In this document: positions 1-8,510 of the stretch, piece after piece
Layout of the letters: every line of letters begins with the position of its first letter
Numbering within the stretch: position 1 is the first letter of the stretch
From: Rahnella variigena
GTDB taxonomy: Bacteria; Pseudomonadota; Gammaproteobacteria; Enterobacterales; Enterobacteriaceae
NCBI RefSeq assembly: GCF_003610915.1
Contig: NZ_NSDJ01000001.1
Coordinates: forward strand, 2,046,001-2,110,000
Reading direction: 5' to 3'
DNA: 64,000 nucleotides
Program-made: the position numbers and the translations under genes
The notes under the pieces: model-generated
Database searches by the model: none
Seen by the model: only the letters and a program-made list of their open reading frames with translations
Told to the model about the DNA's origin: nothing

Positions 1-1
1 A

Positions 2-484
2 CACAGCGGCAACGTGATGCTGCACCGTAAAATCGATGGCATGGTATTAAATTCTGAATCCGCGCCGTATGTATTTGGAATAAGTACCCAATATACTGAT
101 CCGGATTATCTTTTTATCCGCATCCATGAACATTCGCAGGTCAGCTTACTGCCTGTCGAGCTGGCGAATCAGATTGTATCGACAAACAATTTATGGCGCA
201 GTCTGGCGCAGTTATTAATTTATACCGCCACACGGGTTTATGATCACTGCGCCAAGATTTCTGCGCTGTCCTCGTATGAAATTATTTGTTATCAGCTGTA
301 TGAGTTGATGTATGAACCGGAGGAGGTCAGGAATAATATCACCGTTGTTTCCTATGTGATGAACCGTACCTTTCTTTCGCGAAGTACCATCATGAAAATC
401 CTCGCGCAACTGAAAACCGGGGGTTATATCGCTATGGAGAAAGGCATTTTAAAAACGATTAACCGTATTCCTTCACGATATTAA
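2..484 (+). CDS. IprA-like winged-helix regulator, 5' part missing
   Basis: The reading frame is open from the window edge (CAC at 2-4) to TAA at 482-484, so the start lies outside the window. The visible 160 residues look like the C-terminal two thirds of the IprA/YaiV group: an effector-domain remnant, then a winged helix in which the segment SRSTIMKILAQLKTGGY is the likely recognition region, followed by a short wing ending PSRY. IprA is described in enterobacteria as affecting hydrogen peroxide resistance. Whether this copy does so is inference. No enzyme motif is visible. The next gene is about 200 bases downstream. Confidence 0.6.
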   Translation, partial: HSGNVMLHRKIDGMVLNSESAPYVFGISTQYTDPDYLFIRIHEHSQVSLLPVELANQIVSTNNLWRSLAQLLIYTATRVYDHCAKISALSSYEIICYQLYELMYEPEEVRNNITVVSYVMNRTFLSRSTIMKILAQLKTGGYIAMEKGILKTINRIPSRY

Positions 485-681
485 GTGCTTGCTCTGATTA
501 TCTCCGCGTTTATTTTTGCTAAAAGAAGCAAAGTCATCCCTGCGGAATTTTACGTAAGTCATTCATGAATAAAATTCATAACACCATTCTGATTAGCCCT
601 CTGGTGGCTGCCCGCTAAGGGCGATATTGTTACCTGACAATCAAACGGCCAGCGACAGTCTGTGCCGAAGTGGAGAATGAA

Positions 682-1089
682 ATGACTGATAAAATGAAAA
701 TCACCAAAAGCGGTTCTGTGCCTTCACAAAAAGGGCCGGAGAATTATTTCACCGGTAAGGTGCGTATCGATTCGCCTTTCAGCGGCACGGAATCCGCCCG
801 CGTCGGCGGTGCAACAGTGACTTTCGAACCGGGTGCGCGTACCGCATGGCATACGCATCCGCTGGGTCAGACGCTGATTATCACGCAGGGGCGTGGCTGG
901 TTGCAGGAAGAAGGCGGTGAAATCCGTGAGATGAATGTCGGCGATATCGTGTGGATCCCGGAAGGCGTAAAACACTGGCACGGTGCTACTCCTGAAAATG
1001 CCATGACCCACATCGCGATTGCCGAATCTCTGAACGGCAGCCCGGTTGAGTGGATGGAAAAAGTGACTGACGCTCAGTACTCAAAATAA
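682..1089 (+). CDS. small single-domain cupin protein
   Basis: A 135-residue protein with one cupin barrel. The metal-binding pattern is H57-x-H59-x3-Q63 in motif 1 and H98/H100 in motif 2, with the usual G-D-x-V-W-I-P turn between them. This resembles the (R)-mandelonitrile lyase/carboxymuconolactone-decarboxylase-associated cupins, but the substrate cannot be read from sequence. I use ATG 682 because GGAG at 672-675 lies six bases before it; an in-frame GTG at 670 overlaps that ribosome site. It has no signal peptide and is probably cytoplasmic. It stands alone between the IprA-like gene and a diguanylate-cyclase-like gene. Confidence 0.8.
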   Translation: MTDKMKITKSGSVPSQKGPENYFTGKVRIDSPFSGTESARVGGATVTFEPGARTAWHTHPLGQTLIITQGRGWLQEEGGEIREMNVGDIVWIPEGVKHWHGATPENAMTHIAIAESLNGSPVEWMEKVTDAQYSK

Positions 1090-1107
1090 TTTTCCACCCT
1101 GCCTCAG

Positions 1108-1129
1108 GACGCAGTTTTTTGGCTGCGTT
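1108..1129 (+). terminator. possible hairpin after the cupin gene
   Basis: ACGCAG at 1109-1114 pairs with CTGCGT at 1123-1128, but the T-run lies in the loop rather than after the stem, so this is a weak terminator candidate. Confidence 0.3.
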
Positions 1130-1321
1130 CACTCAAATCCTGTCCGGTATTGCTGGTCAGGATTTCGTTGTTTAACCTAAATTCGCGCATTAACGATCAA
1201 TCCCTCCGATTTACGCCTAAAAACCCCGCTGTTCGGGCTATTGAAACCCATGCTTTCTGTAGCTCTCTCATAAGCAACTCGACTACTATAAATAGACATC
1301 AACTTAAGAGTCGCTTCAGGT

Positions 1322-2389
1322 ATGCCATATTATTCTCCCGGTGAAAGCCTTGTTCGCGAGCGTTCAGATCGCTTCTTACGCCGAATGTACTTTATGCGCA
1401 TGCTGGGCACGTTCCTGTGCTTTTTGCCGATCCTTTCCGTTCTTCTGGAACGGGGGGCTTCCTGGATTGCGATCTTTTTGCTGACGCTGAATGCCTTTGT
1501 CTGGCCACATGTCGCGATGATGATTTCCCAGCGGTCTAAACACCCCAATCAGGCTGAATTTCGAAATCTGGCGTTTGATGCGATTGCCGGTGGCGCGTGG
1601 GTGGCGCAGATGGGGGTTTGTTTGCTGCCCTCGGCGGTGATCACCTCAATACTCATTGCTGACCGGTTCTCTGCCGGAGGCTGGCAGTTACTGCGCCGCG
1701 CTGCGCTGTTTTACTGCATCGGATTTATTGTTTGCTGGCCGTTCACCGGGATGACCTTCTATACCACCGTCACTGACCGGACGTTATGGCTGACATTGCC
1801 TCTTTCGACGATTTACATTATTGCGTTCAGCGCAGCCAATTATTCCATCTCAAGAAAGCTGCGCGATAAACAGCATGAGCTGGAGAAATCGGCGCTGATG
1901 GATCCTTTTCTCGGTTTGCCCAACAGAAGGTTACTTGACCGGCGACTGATGCTGGAATTTGAACGTTCTAAACATGACCTGGCCTGTCTGATGGTGCTGG
2001 GCGTGGACGATCTGAAAATGGTGAATGATCTGTTCGGGCGCGAAGCGGGCGATTATGTGTTGCGATCGGTTTCCGCTATTTTGCGTCAGGAAACGGGGCT
2101 GAATGATTTTCCAGCTATTCTGGGTGGCGATGAATTTGTGGTTATTCTGCCGGGCGTTTCGGAGGAAGAAGCTTATGCCGTCGGTTACCGGTTATTACTG
2201 AAAACCTCTGAAATTCGTTTATCGCAGGATGAAGGGTTTCAGTGTTCATTGAGTATTGGTGTGGCGACATCAAAACATCATGAGGATTATCATCAGTGGC
2301 TGGCGACAGCGGAACGTGCGCTGATGAATGTAAAACGTAATGGTAAAAACAGTATTGGCAGCGCGGGCAGGGCAGAAGCCGTCGCCTGA
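1322..2389 (+). CDS. MASE2-GGDEF membrane protein, substituted active-site positions
   Basis: A 355-residue protein. The N-terminal ~180 residues are several membrane segments of MASE2 type, as in DgcC/AdrA. The GGDEF domain covers roughly 185-350, with the signature GGDEF at 268-272 and the N235/D244 guanine-contact positions intact. The family's DxDxFK metal motif reads G227-V-D-D-L-K, so the first metal-binding aspartate is glycine. The residue two before GGDEF, normally arginine, is isoleucine, and the RxxD inhibitory site is absent (GLND at 259-262). It could be a weak or inactive cyclase or a c-di-GMP/GTP-sensing scaffold. ATG 1322 has only a poor ribosome site. Confidence 0.85.
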   Translation: MPYYSPGESLVRERSDRFLRRMYFMRMLGTFLCFLPILSVLLERGASWIAIFLLTLNAFVWPHVAMMISQRSKHPNQAEFRNLAFDAIAGGAWVAQMGVCLLPSAVITSILIADRFSAGGWQLLRRAALFYCIGFIVCWPFTGMTFYTTVTDRTLWLTLPLSTIYIIAFSAANYSISRKLRDKQHELEKSALMDPFLGLPNRRLLDRRLMLEFERSKHDLACLMVLGVDDLKMVNDLFGREAGDYVLRSVSAILRQETGLNDFPAILGGDEFVVILPGVSEEEAYAVGYRLLLKTSEIRLSQDEGFQCSLSIGVATSKHHEDYHQWLATAERALMNVKRNGKNSIGSAGRAEAVA

Positions 2390-2457
2390 CTATACTGAAT
2401 ACACTATTAGCGACATAACGACATACACGAATGAACAAATATTTTCCCGGATGAAAA

Positions 2458-2811
2458 ATGAAAAATATTAAAATAATGATGGTGGCAGCAGTTGCAGTGA
2501 CGGGTGTTCTGGCAGGATGCTCATCAATAGATAAACCCGTTGGCGCTGAAACTTACCGGCCTGCGAATTACGATGCATCATTTGCACAGGGCGAGGCGAG
2601 CTATACCACGTCAGTGTTTTCGATACTTGAACGCCAGCGTCGCGCGGATACTTACAAGAAGATCTTCGAATTCTGCAGCGGCAAATTCCAGACGCTGGGC
2701 GAAAGTGACGACGGCGAAAAGATGCATATCCGCTTCGCCTGCTTGCCAAAAGAAACGGTTCAGACCCAAAGTTCTTATTCAATACAGCAGAAGTCTCCTT
2801 CACTTTACTGA
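2458..2811 (+). CDS. small lipoprotein of unknown function
   Basis: A 117-residue protein with a clear lipoprotein signal: positively charged start (MKNIK), a hydrophobic stretch, and the lipobox LAGC with C20 as acylation site. Ser-Ser at +2/+3 predicts sorting to the outer membrane. The mature part has two cysteines (near residues 73 and 94) that could form a disulfide; no domain was recognised. It starts 68 bases after the GGDEF gene and ends 24 bases before the second cupin gene, so co-transcription with one of them is possible. Confidence 0.7.
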   Translation: MKNIKIMMVAAVAVTGVLAGCSSIDKPVGAETYRPANYDASFAQGEASYTTSVFSILERQRRADTYKKIFEFCSGKFQTLGESDDGEKMHIRFACLPKETVQTQSSYSIQQKSPSLY

Positions 2812-2835
2812 GTTTAAAACTGACTCGGAGGTTTT

Positions 2836-3354
2836 ATGAGCAAGGAAAGACCTGATTTTATCCGTCACTGGACTGAGCTCGAAGGCGCTGACGACGGCAA
2901 TTATCCTGGCGATGACGAGCTGATGTCGATTGGCGCGCCGCTCGGCAAAACGCTCGGACTGACGCGCATTGGCATTCATCATGAACGCCTGTTGCCTGGC
3001 CGTCGTACCTGTTACGCCCATGCTGAAAGTGCAGAAGATGAATTTGTGTATGTGCTGGAAGGGCATCCTGACGCCTGGATCAACGGCACATTGCACCGGC
3101 TGAACGCAGGTGATGCGGTAGCGTTTCCGCACGGTACGGGGATTTGCCATACCTTCATCAATAACACGGATGAGGAAGTGCGGTTGCTGGTCGTGGGTGA
3201 AGCCAATAAACCGGAAAACCGGATTTATTATCCGCTCAATCAGGAATATGAGGCGACGCGCAAAGACCGCTGGCAGGATGTTCCGCAGCAGGAATTTGGC
3301 GGGCACGATGGTCTTTCCGATGTAAGAAGACAGCAAATAAAAAAACCGGTGTAG
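2836..3354 (+). CDS. cupin-domain protein
   Basis: A 172-residue protein with a strong ribosome site (GGAGG at 2827-2831, then ATG). One cupin domain spans about 45-125: motif 1 includes H62 and the acidic E-D-E-F stretch at 67-70, motif 2 has P-H-G-T-G-I-C-H (H105). Enzymatic role and ligand are unknown; members of this group are often annotated only as cupin. There is no signal peptide. The stop codon lies inside the bidirectional terminator shared with the convergent gene downstream. Confidence 0.8.
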   Translation: MSKERPDFIRHWTELEGADDGNYPGDDELMSIGAPLGKTLGLTRIGIHHERLLPGRRTCYAHAESAEDEFVYVLEGHPDAWINGTLHRLNAGDAVAFPHGTGICHTFINNTDEEVRLLVVGEANKPENRIYYPLNQEYEATRKDRWQDVPQQEFGGHDGLSDVRRQQIKKPV

Positions 3355-3362
3355 AAACCGGT
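3345..3362. terminator. bidirectional terminator between convergent genes
   Basis: Two copies of the self-complementary ACCGGT (3345-3350 and 3357-3362) form a stem around a six-base loop. A/T tracts lie on both sides, stronger for the minus strand. It overlaps the end of the plus-strand cupin gene. Confidence 0.7.
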
Positions 3363-3393
3363 CTTTCTGTACTTTCCATTAATTTCTCAATAA

Positions 3394-3639
3394 TTACTGG
3401 ATGGAAAGCGACTGCCAGCGTTGCTGACAATAAGGCATCATCTTGTGGATCTTCAGACTTTGCGCCTGATGATGATTGAGGGAATAACCCTCCGGCGTGA
3501 TCTCTAAAGTATCACCGGCTTTCAGGGTAAAATCGTTATCCACAGACAGGATCAGCTTCAGATTTCTGAACGCCTGAATGCAGATATACTTCAGTCCCGT
3601 CTGAGGGATGCTCAGGATATCTATGATTTTCCATTCCAT
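3394..3639 (-). CDS. small conserved-looking hypothetical protein
   Basis: An 81-residue protein that I do not recognise. The start is well supported: AGGAG lies about seven bases before ATG on the minus strand, and a terminator follows the gene. The sequence alternates hydrophobic and polar residues as a small beta-rich domain would, with basic C-terminal residues and one cysteine pair (positions ~20 and ~71). There is no signal peptide or membrane segment. It is convergent with the cupin gene. Confidence 0.6.
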   Translation of the reverse strand: MEWKIIDILSIPQTGLKYICIQAFRNLKLILSVDNDFTLKAGDTLEITPEGYSLNHHQAQSLKIHKMMPYCQQRWQSLSIQ

Positions 3640-3949
3640 ATTCTCACTCCTTTCGTGTTTCTGTCTGATTTCTCGTGAGTCTTTCTGCCTCTTTTTTAAC
3701 TCATAAGTCCGTCATGTTTTGTCATCACAAAGTAATGATTTCTTTATAGGCGTTCCGATAGGTTCAATGCTTGAACTGACTCACAAAAGAGGCAGGAAGA
3801 ACTTTCACAGATCGCATAATGGATTAATTAGGACAAAATGCATTTATTCGGAACGGACTTTGGAAATGAAAACGAAAGCAAAAAGACTTGAAATGACAAC
3901 GATAAAACAGGTATTTCTGAATCCTTTCTGATTTTCAGGGCTGAACATC
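3640..3949. other. intergenic region with long inverted repeat
   Basis: About 310 bases without a convincing gene. It contains imperfect inverted arms at 3681-3701 and 3779-3799 (17 of 21 positions pair, with an 11-base perfect core CTGCCTCTTTT) and, between them, a perfect hairpin GTTCAA-tgc-TTGAAC at 3762-3776. An open frame at 3719-3931 has no ribosome site and looks spurious. Confidence 0.6.
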
Positions 3950-6040
3950 ATGACAACTGATTCATTATCTGTGCCGAAGGATGATTTCATCTGGCTGGAA
4001 GGATTGCGTAACGAAAAAGCGCTCGAATGGGCGCACGAACAAAATGCCATTACGCTGGCGGCTTTCACACAAGGCAGCGAATTTACGCCTCTGCGCGAAA
4101 AAGTGCTGCAAGGGCTGAACTCTCCGGAGCAGATCCCGGTCGTCTCAAAGTGCGGCAATGACTGGTACAACTTCTGGCAGGATGCGCAGAATCCCAAAGG
4201 ATTACTGCGCAGAACCACACTCGACGAGTTTCGTAAACCGCAGCCGAAGTGGGAAACCGTGCTGGACATCGATGCACTGGGCAAAGCAGAAGGAAAAGAC
4301 TGGGTATATCACGGCGTCTTTGCGCTGAAGCCCGATTTCAACCGGGCGCTGATTTTTCTGTCACCGGATGGCGGCGATGCTTCTGAAGTGCGTGAGTTTG
4401 ATTTGCGGACGCTGGAATTTGTCTCTGACGGATTTTTCCTGCCGGTCGCCAAAAGCCGTACCGGCTGGATTGATCATGACCATCTGTTTGTCGCCACAGA
4501 CTTTGGCGAAGACTCGCTGACCAATTCCGGTTATCCGCGCATTGTAAAAATCTGGCAGCGCGGCACACCGCTCTCAGAAGCCAAAACGGTATTCAGCGCA
4601 GATAAGAAAGACATGCTGGCGGCCGGTTATCACGACAGTTTTAAAGGGTTTGAACGCGATTTTGTGGTGCGCGTTATCGACTTTTATCACCGTGAGGCCT
4701 TTGTGCTCAATGCACAAAAAGAGCTGACCCGGATTGATTTGCCAACGGATGCCAAATTCAGTACCTGGCGCGACTGGCTGCTGATCCAGCCTTCCAGCGA
4801 ATGGCAGATTAACGGTGAAACATGGCCTTCCGGCTCACTGCTGACCGTAAACTTTGAGGCGTTTCTGGCCGGGGAACGCGCACTGAAACCGCTGTTTATG
4901 CCGGGGGCGCATTCGTCTCTCAGCGGTGTGACGGCAACCCGCGACCAGCTAAACGGTTATTCCTTCACCAGCGATCACATTATCCTCAGTATCACGCATG
5001 ATGTGGTCAACCGCCTCGAAGTGCTGACGCCGGAAAACGGTGAATGGCGGCGTGAACCGTTCGGCAAGGTGCCGGAGCTGAGCAAAATCCATGCCTGGGG
5101 CGTGGATGACGACACCAACGAATATTTCGTGACGGTCAGCGGGTTCCTGCAACCGGCGAGTTTATCACTCGGTAATCTGGATAACGGCGTGGAGGCGGAG
5201 GCTGAACTGCTGAAACAGGATCCGTCGCATTTTGATGCATCGCGTTATCAGGTCAGTCAGCATTTCGCGCAATCTGATGACGGCACACGCGTGCCGTATT
5301 TTGTTATCTGTCGCAAAGACGTGGTGTACGACGGGCAAAATCCGACGCTCCTTTATGGTTACGGCGGCTTTGAAGTCTCGCTGGATCCGTATTATCTCGG
5401 CGTCAGCGGCGTGTCGTGGCTGGATCGCGGCGGCGTCTTTGTGGTCGCCAATATCCGTGGCGGCGGTGAATACGGGCCGGAATGGCATAAAGCGGCACTG
5501 AAAGAAAAACGTCTGCGGGCGTATGAGGATTTCGCCTCAGTCGCCAAAGCGCTCATCGCCAGCAACATCACCTCTCCGGCACATCTGGCGGCGCAGGGTG
5601 GCAGCAACGGCGGTTTGCTGGTCGGCAATATGCTGACGCGTTATCCGGAGCTATTCGGGGCGATTGTTTGTGAAGTTGCGCTGCTGGATATGTACCGTTA
5701 TACGCAAATTTCGGCAGGCGCTTCGTGGATTGCCGAATACGGCGACCCGCAAAAGCCAGAAGAGTGGGCATTTATCCGCGAGTTTTCGCCGTATCATAAT
5801 CTTGATGCGACGAAAAAATATCCGCCGGTGCTGATAACCACTGCCACCAGCGATGATCGCGTGGGACCTGACCATGCACGAAAAATGGCCGCCAAAATGC
5901 AGGCAATGGGCATCCCGGATGTGTATTTTTATGAGAATACCGACGGGGGCCACAGTGCGGCGGCAGACAAGGCGCAGTCTGCGTTTAAGCGCGTGATGGT
6001 GAGTGAGTTTTTGTTGCACTTCATTGGACGTAAAGTATAG
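3950..6040 (+). CDS. prolyl oligopeptidase family (S9) serine peptidase
   Basis: A 696-residue protein with the two-part S9A layout: an N-terminal beta-propeller of about 400 residues and a C-terminal alpha/beta-hydrolase domain. The nucleophile elbow GGSNGG places the catalytic serine at S552, followed by D635/D636 in SDDRV and H668 in DGGHS, giving a full Ser-Asp-His triad in the expected order. No signal peptide is visible, so it should act in the cytoplasm on short proline-containing peptides. The substrate preference is inference. It is a monocistronic gene with its own terminator and an AT-rich upstream region. Confidence 0.88.
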   Translation: MTTDSLSVPKDDFIWLEGLRNEKALEWAHEQNAITLAAFTQGSEFTPLREKVLQGLNSPEQIPVVSKCGNDWYNFWQDAQNPKGLLRRTTLDEFRKPQPKWETVLDIDALGKAEGKDWVYHGVFALKPDFNRALIFLSPDGGDASEVREFDLRTLEFVSDGFFLPVAKSRTGWIDHDHLFVATDFGEDSLTNSGYPRIVKIWQRGTPLSEAKTVFSADKKDMLAAGYHDSFKGFERDFVVRVIDFYHREAFVLNAQKELTRIDLPTDAKFSTWRDWLLIQPSSEWQINGETWPSGSLLTVNFEAFLAGERALKPLFMPGAHSSLSGVTATRDQLNGYSFTSDHIILSITHDVVNRLEVLTPENGEWRREPFGKVPELSKIHAWGVDDDTNEYFVTVSGFLQPASLSLGNLDNGVEAEAELLKQDPSHFDASRYQVSQHFAQSDDGTRVPYFVICRKDVVYDGQNPTLLYGYGGFEVSLDPYYLGVSGVSWLDRGGVFVVANIRGGGEYGPEWHKAALKEKRLRAYEDFASVAKALIASNITSPAHLAAQGGSNGGLLVGNMLTRYPELFGAIVCEVALLDMYRYTQISAGASWIAEYGDPQKPEEWAFIREFSPYHNLDATKKYPPVLITTATSDDRVGPDHARKMAAKMQAMGIPDVYFYENTDGGHSAAADKAQSAFKRVMVSEFLLHFIGRKV

Positions 6041-6077
6041 AAAGAAAGCCGATGCAGTGATTCGGTGACTTAAGCCA

Positions 6078-6104
6078 AACGGGATACCATTACGGTATCC
6101 CGTT
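6078..6104 (+). terminator. terminator of the S9 peptidase gene
   Basis: Perfect 11-base stem AACGGGATACC / GGTATCCCGTT with a five-base loop, followed by an AT-rich tail. Confidence 0.8.
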
Positions 6105-6191
6105 AATATTTCGACATGTTTTAACCGCCAATATTCATCCTAAAAACATTGCCCCGCCAATCCTTCCATGTTTATTATTTCGGCTTCACTT

Positions 6192-6210
6192 GATAACAAT
6201 TATCAAAATC
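6192..6210 (+). promoter_or_regulatory. Fur box upstream of the iron-binding protein gene
   Basis: GATAACAATTATCAAAATC matches 14 of 19 positions of the Fur consensus, by direct comparison with the remembered GATAATGATAATCATTATC. It lies about 35 bases before the chosen ATG, as expected for iron-repressed transcription. Confidence 0.7.
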
Positions 6211-6243
6211 ATTTCTTATTCATTCTCATCTTCGGGTAATCGC

Positions 6244-7374
6244 ATGTTAAAGAACACCGCTCGCGTGCTGTCTGTCGCAGGTCTGATGGCTGCCTCATTC
6301 TCCGTTTTTGCTACCACCTATCCGCTGACCGTGACCGATATGGCCGGGCAAAAGGTCACAATTGATAAAGCGCCGCAGCGTGTGATTTTGCAGGACGGGC
6401 GTGATTTGCTGGCGCTGGCCGTACTGGATAAAGCCAACCCGTTCCAGCACGTGGTGGCGTGGAATAATCTGCTGAAGAAAACGGACAGCGGCACCTGGGA
6501 CATGCTGAAAAGCAAATGGCCTGACTCAGCAAACATCCTTGATATGGGATTCAGCGATAAGGGGCAAGTGGATCTGGAAACGGTGATCGCCAAAAAACCG
6601 GATCTGATGATTGCCCAGACGCGTGCCAAAGACTCGTTGGCGCAGGCTGGCGTGCTGGAAAAACTGGCTGCGTTGCATATTCCGGTGCTGTTCGTGGATT
6701 ACGAACTGGATCCGGCCAAAAATACCGCGCCGAGCATTGAGCTGCTGGGTAAAGTGATGAACCAGGAAGACAATGCCCGCGCCTATACGGCGTTTTATAA
6801 TGAGCACTTCCAGGCTATTCAAAAGGCTGTCGCTGCGATTAAAACCAGGCCTAATGTGTTTATCGAGCCGATTGCCGGACGTGACGATTCCTGCTGCTTT
6901 ACCCACGGAAATGCTGGCTGGGGTAAACTGATCCAGGCCGTTGATGCCAATAATATTGGTTCTAAACTGCTGCCGGGCGCATCAGGCACGGTTTCTCTGG
7001 AACAAGTCATCAGCATGAAACCGGACGTTTACATTATGACCGGTTCTGCGCGTCCGGCTTCCGGTTCTGTGACGCACATTTTGCCATTCGGTTATGGCGC
7101 GAATGAAGCTGATGTGGATAAACAAGCCAAAGTGTTGCTCTCCCGTACCGGCGTTGCGCAGATCCCGGCGGTAAGCGCCAACCATGTGTATGGCGTTTAT
7201 CACCAGTTCTATAACCATCCGTACAACATTGTCGGCATGGAATATCTGGCGAAATTTATCTATCCGGAACAGTTCAAAGATTTGGATCCGGCGAAGACGT
7301 ATCACGACATCGTGCGTAACTTCACTAACCTGCCGGATCAGGATTTCATTCTGGGCTGGACGCCGAAAAAGTAA
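6244..7374 (+). CDS. iron-siderophore/cobalamin-type periplasmic binding protein
   Basis: A 376-residue protein from ATG 6244; the upstream TTG frame start overlaps the Fur box and is unlikely. The first ~23 residues form a signal peptide ending V-F-A. The mature protein has the PF01497-like start P-L-T-V-T-D-M-A-G-Q-K-V and two lobes joined by a long helix, as in FepB, BtuF and related proteins. It would bind a ferric chelate in the periplasm. No permease or ATPase gene is adjacent, so it must share a transporter encoded elsewhere. An alternative ligand such as haem or cobalamin cannot be excluded. Confidence 0.8.
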   Translation: MLKNTARVLSVAGLMAASFSVFATTYPLTVTDMAGQKVTIDKAPQRVILQDGRDLLALAVLDKANPFQHVVAWNNLLKKTDSGTWDMLKSKWPDSANILDMGFSDKGQVDLETVIAKKPDLMIAQTRAKDSLAQAGVLEKLAALHIPVLFVDYELDPAKNTAPSIELLGKVMNQEDNARAYTAFYNEHFQAIQKAVAAIKTRPNVFIEPIAGRDDSCCFTHGNAGWGKLIQAVDANNIGSKLLPGASGTVSLEQVISMKPDVYIMTGSARPASGSVTHILPFGYGANEADVDKQAKVLLSRTGVAQIPAVSANHVYGVYHQFYNHPYNIVGMEYLAKFIYPEQFKDLDPAKTYHDIVRNFTNLPDQDFILGWTPKK

Positions 7375-7405
7375 CGACTGACATCTTTCCTTCTCAGGTC
7401 TGATG

Positions 7406-7436
7406 ATTCCGCCTGTGGTCCCGCAGGCGGATTTTC
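7406..7436 (+). terminator. terminator of the siderophore-binding protein gene
   Basis: CCGCCTG (7409-7415) pairs with CAGGCGG (7424-7430), followed by ATTTTC. Confidence 0.7.
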
Positions 7437-7589
7437 AATCCCTCCGCATGTTTTCTGCACCAACTTTACCTCCGTCACATTTGTTGACACTCCGTTAATT
7501 CATACAAAAATGTAACTGTATTACTGTAGAGTTATCACGCCGGTGAATACCGTATAAGGCGTCGTGCGAAACATCAACAAGGTGAATTT

Positions 7590-8333
7590 ATGCAATCTGA
7601 AGAACAGCGTTTAATTGACGGGCTTTTTAGTCGCTTACAACAGGCTGAGTCCAATACAGCACCGCGTGATGCGGAAGCTGAGCGTGTGATTCAGGCCCAT
7701 ATTCGTCAGCAACCGTCTGCCCCGTATTACATGGCGCAGGCGATGATTATTCAGGAAGCGGCGCTGACCAAGCTCAATGCGCAGGTGCAGGAACTGCAAC
7801 AGCAGAATGAACAGCTGCAACAGCAGGCGCAAACCGCAAAACCGCAAAGCAGCGGTTTTCTGGCTGGTTTGTTTGGCGGCGGCTCCTCCCAGGCTGCGCC
7901 ACAGCGCCAGGCGTCGCAGGGCAGCCAGCCTATTCCCGGTACGCAAGGGTGGGGCAGTCAGCCTCAGCAACAACAATATGCTGCACAGCCGCAGCAGCAG
8001 GCTCCGGCTCAGGCCGCACCTCAGCAGCCGGGCTTTTTAGGCAGCGCACTGCGCACAGCCGCCGGTGTCGCGGGCGGTGTGGTGCTGGCGGATATGCTGA
8101 CCGGCATGTTCCATCACAGCCAGCCGCAGGAAATCGTCAATATTATCGAAGAGCCGCCAGTGCAGGATCTCAATCCGGCTGACAGCAGTTTCCTCGACAA
8201 TAATCAGAGTTTTGATAGCGGTCAGCCTTCCTGGGAAGATGCCTCGCTGCGCAATGATAATTCGGATTTGGGTTTTGGAAATGATGATTTCGACACTGAC
8301 GATTTCAACAATGATGACGACTCATTCTTCTAA
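7590..8333 (+). CDS. DUF2076 family protein, Gln-rich with acidic tail
   Basis: A 247-residue protein with AAGGTG eight bases before ATG. Region order: an N-terminal helical segment (1-60); a Gln-rich coiled coil (about 60-82); a low-complexity Gln/Ala/Pro linker broken by Gly-rich patches; a conserved FLGSALRTAAGVAGGVVLADML patch around 150-170 that could insert in or lie on a membrane; and a strongly acidic Asp/Asn tail. The family function is unknown. It stands alone between the iron-binding protein and cspE. The repeated CAG/CAA codons make the middle prone to length variation. Confidence 0.75.
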   Translation: MQSEEQRLIDGLFSRLQQAESNTAPRDAEAERVIQAHIRQQPSAPYYMAQAMIIQEAALTKLNAQVQELQQQNEQLQQQAQTAKPQSSGFLAGLFGGGSSQAAPQRQASQGSQPIPGTQGWGSQPQQQQYAAQPQQQAPAQAAPQQPGFLGSALRTAAGVAGGVVLADMLTGMFHHSQPQEIVNIIEEPPVQDLNPADSSFLDNNQSFDSGQPSWEDASLRNDNSDLGFGNDDFDTDDFNNDDDSFF

Positions 8334-8468
8334 CCGGTTGATGTCATAAGGCGATTAAAGGCCTTTTTGACAGCAGAACAAAGCAACAGAAAGCCAGGAG
8401 TGAGAGCTTTATCGCTTATTACCATCAGAATTCTGGACAAAAGTGAAATCTGTTGCTGTACTGTATTT

Positions 8469-8485
8469 GACACACATTTTGTGTC
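8469..8485 (+). promoter_or_regulatory. hairpin in the cspE leader
   Basis: GACACA and TGTGTC form a six-base stem around a five-base loop, 26 bases before the cspE start. Cold-shock family leaders are often structured; the function of this one is not known. Confidence 0.4.
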
Positions 8486-8510
8486 CAACATTCACGTAAA
8501 GGTAAGTTTG

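Noticed and set aside
3719..3931. 70-residue plus-strand frame before the S9 peptidase
   Set aside because: No Shine-Dalgarno, unusual codon use, and it overlaps the inverted-repeat arms.
6190..6243. TTG start extending the siderophore-binding protein
   Set aside because: The extension overlaps the Fur box and would disrupt the signal peptide.
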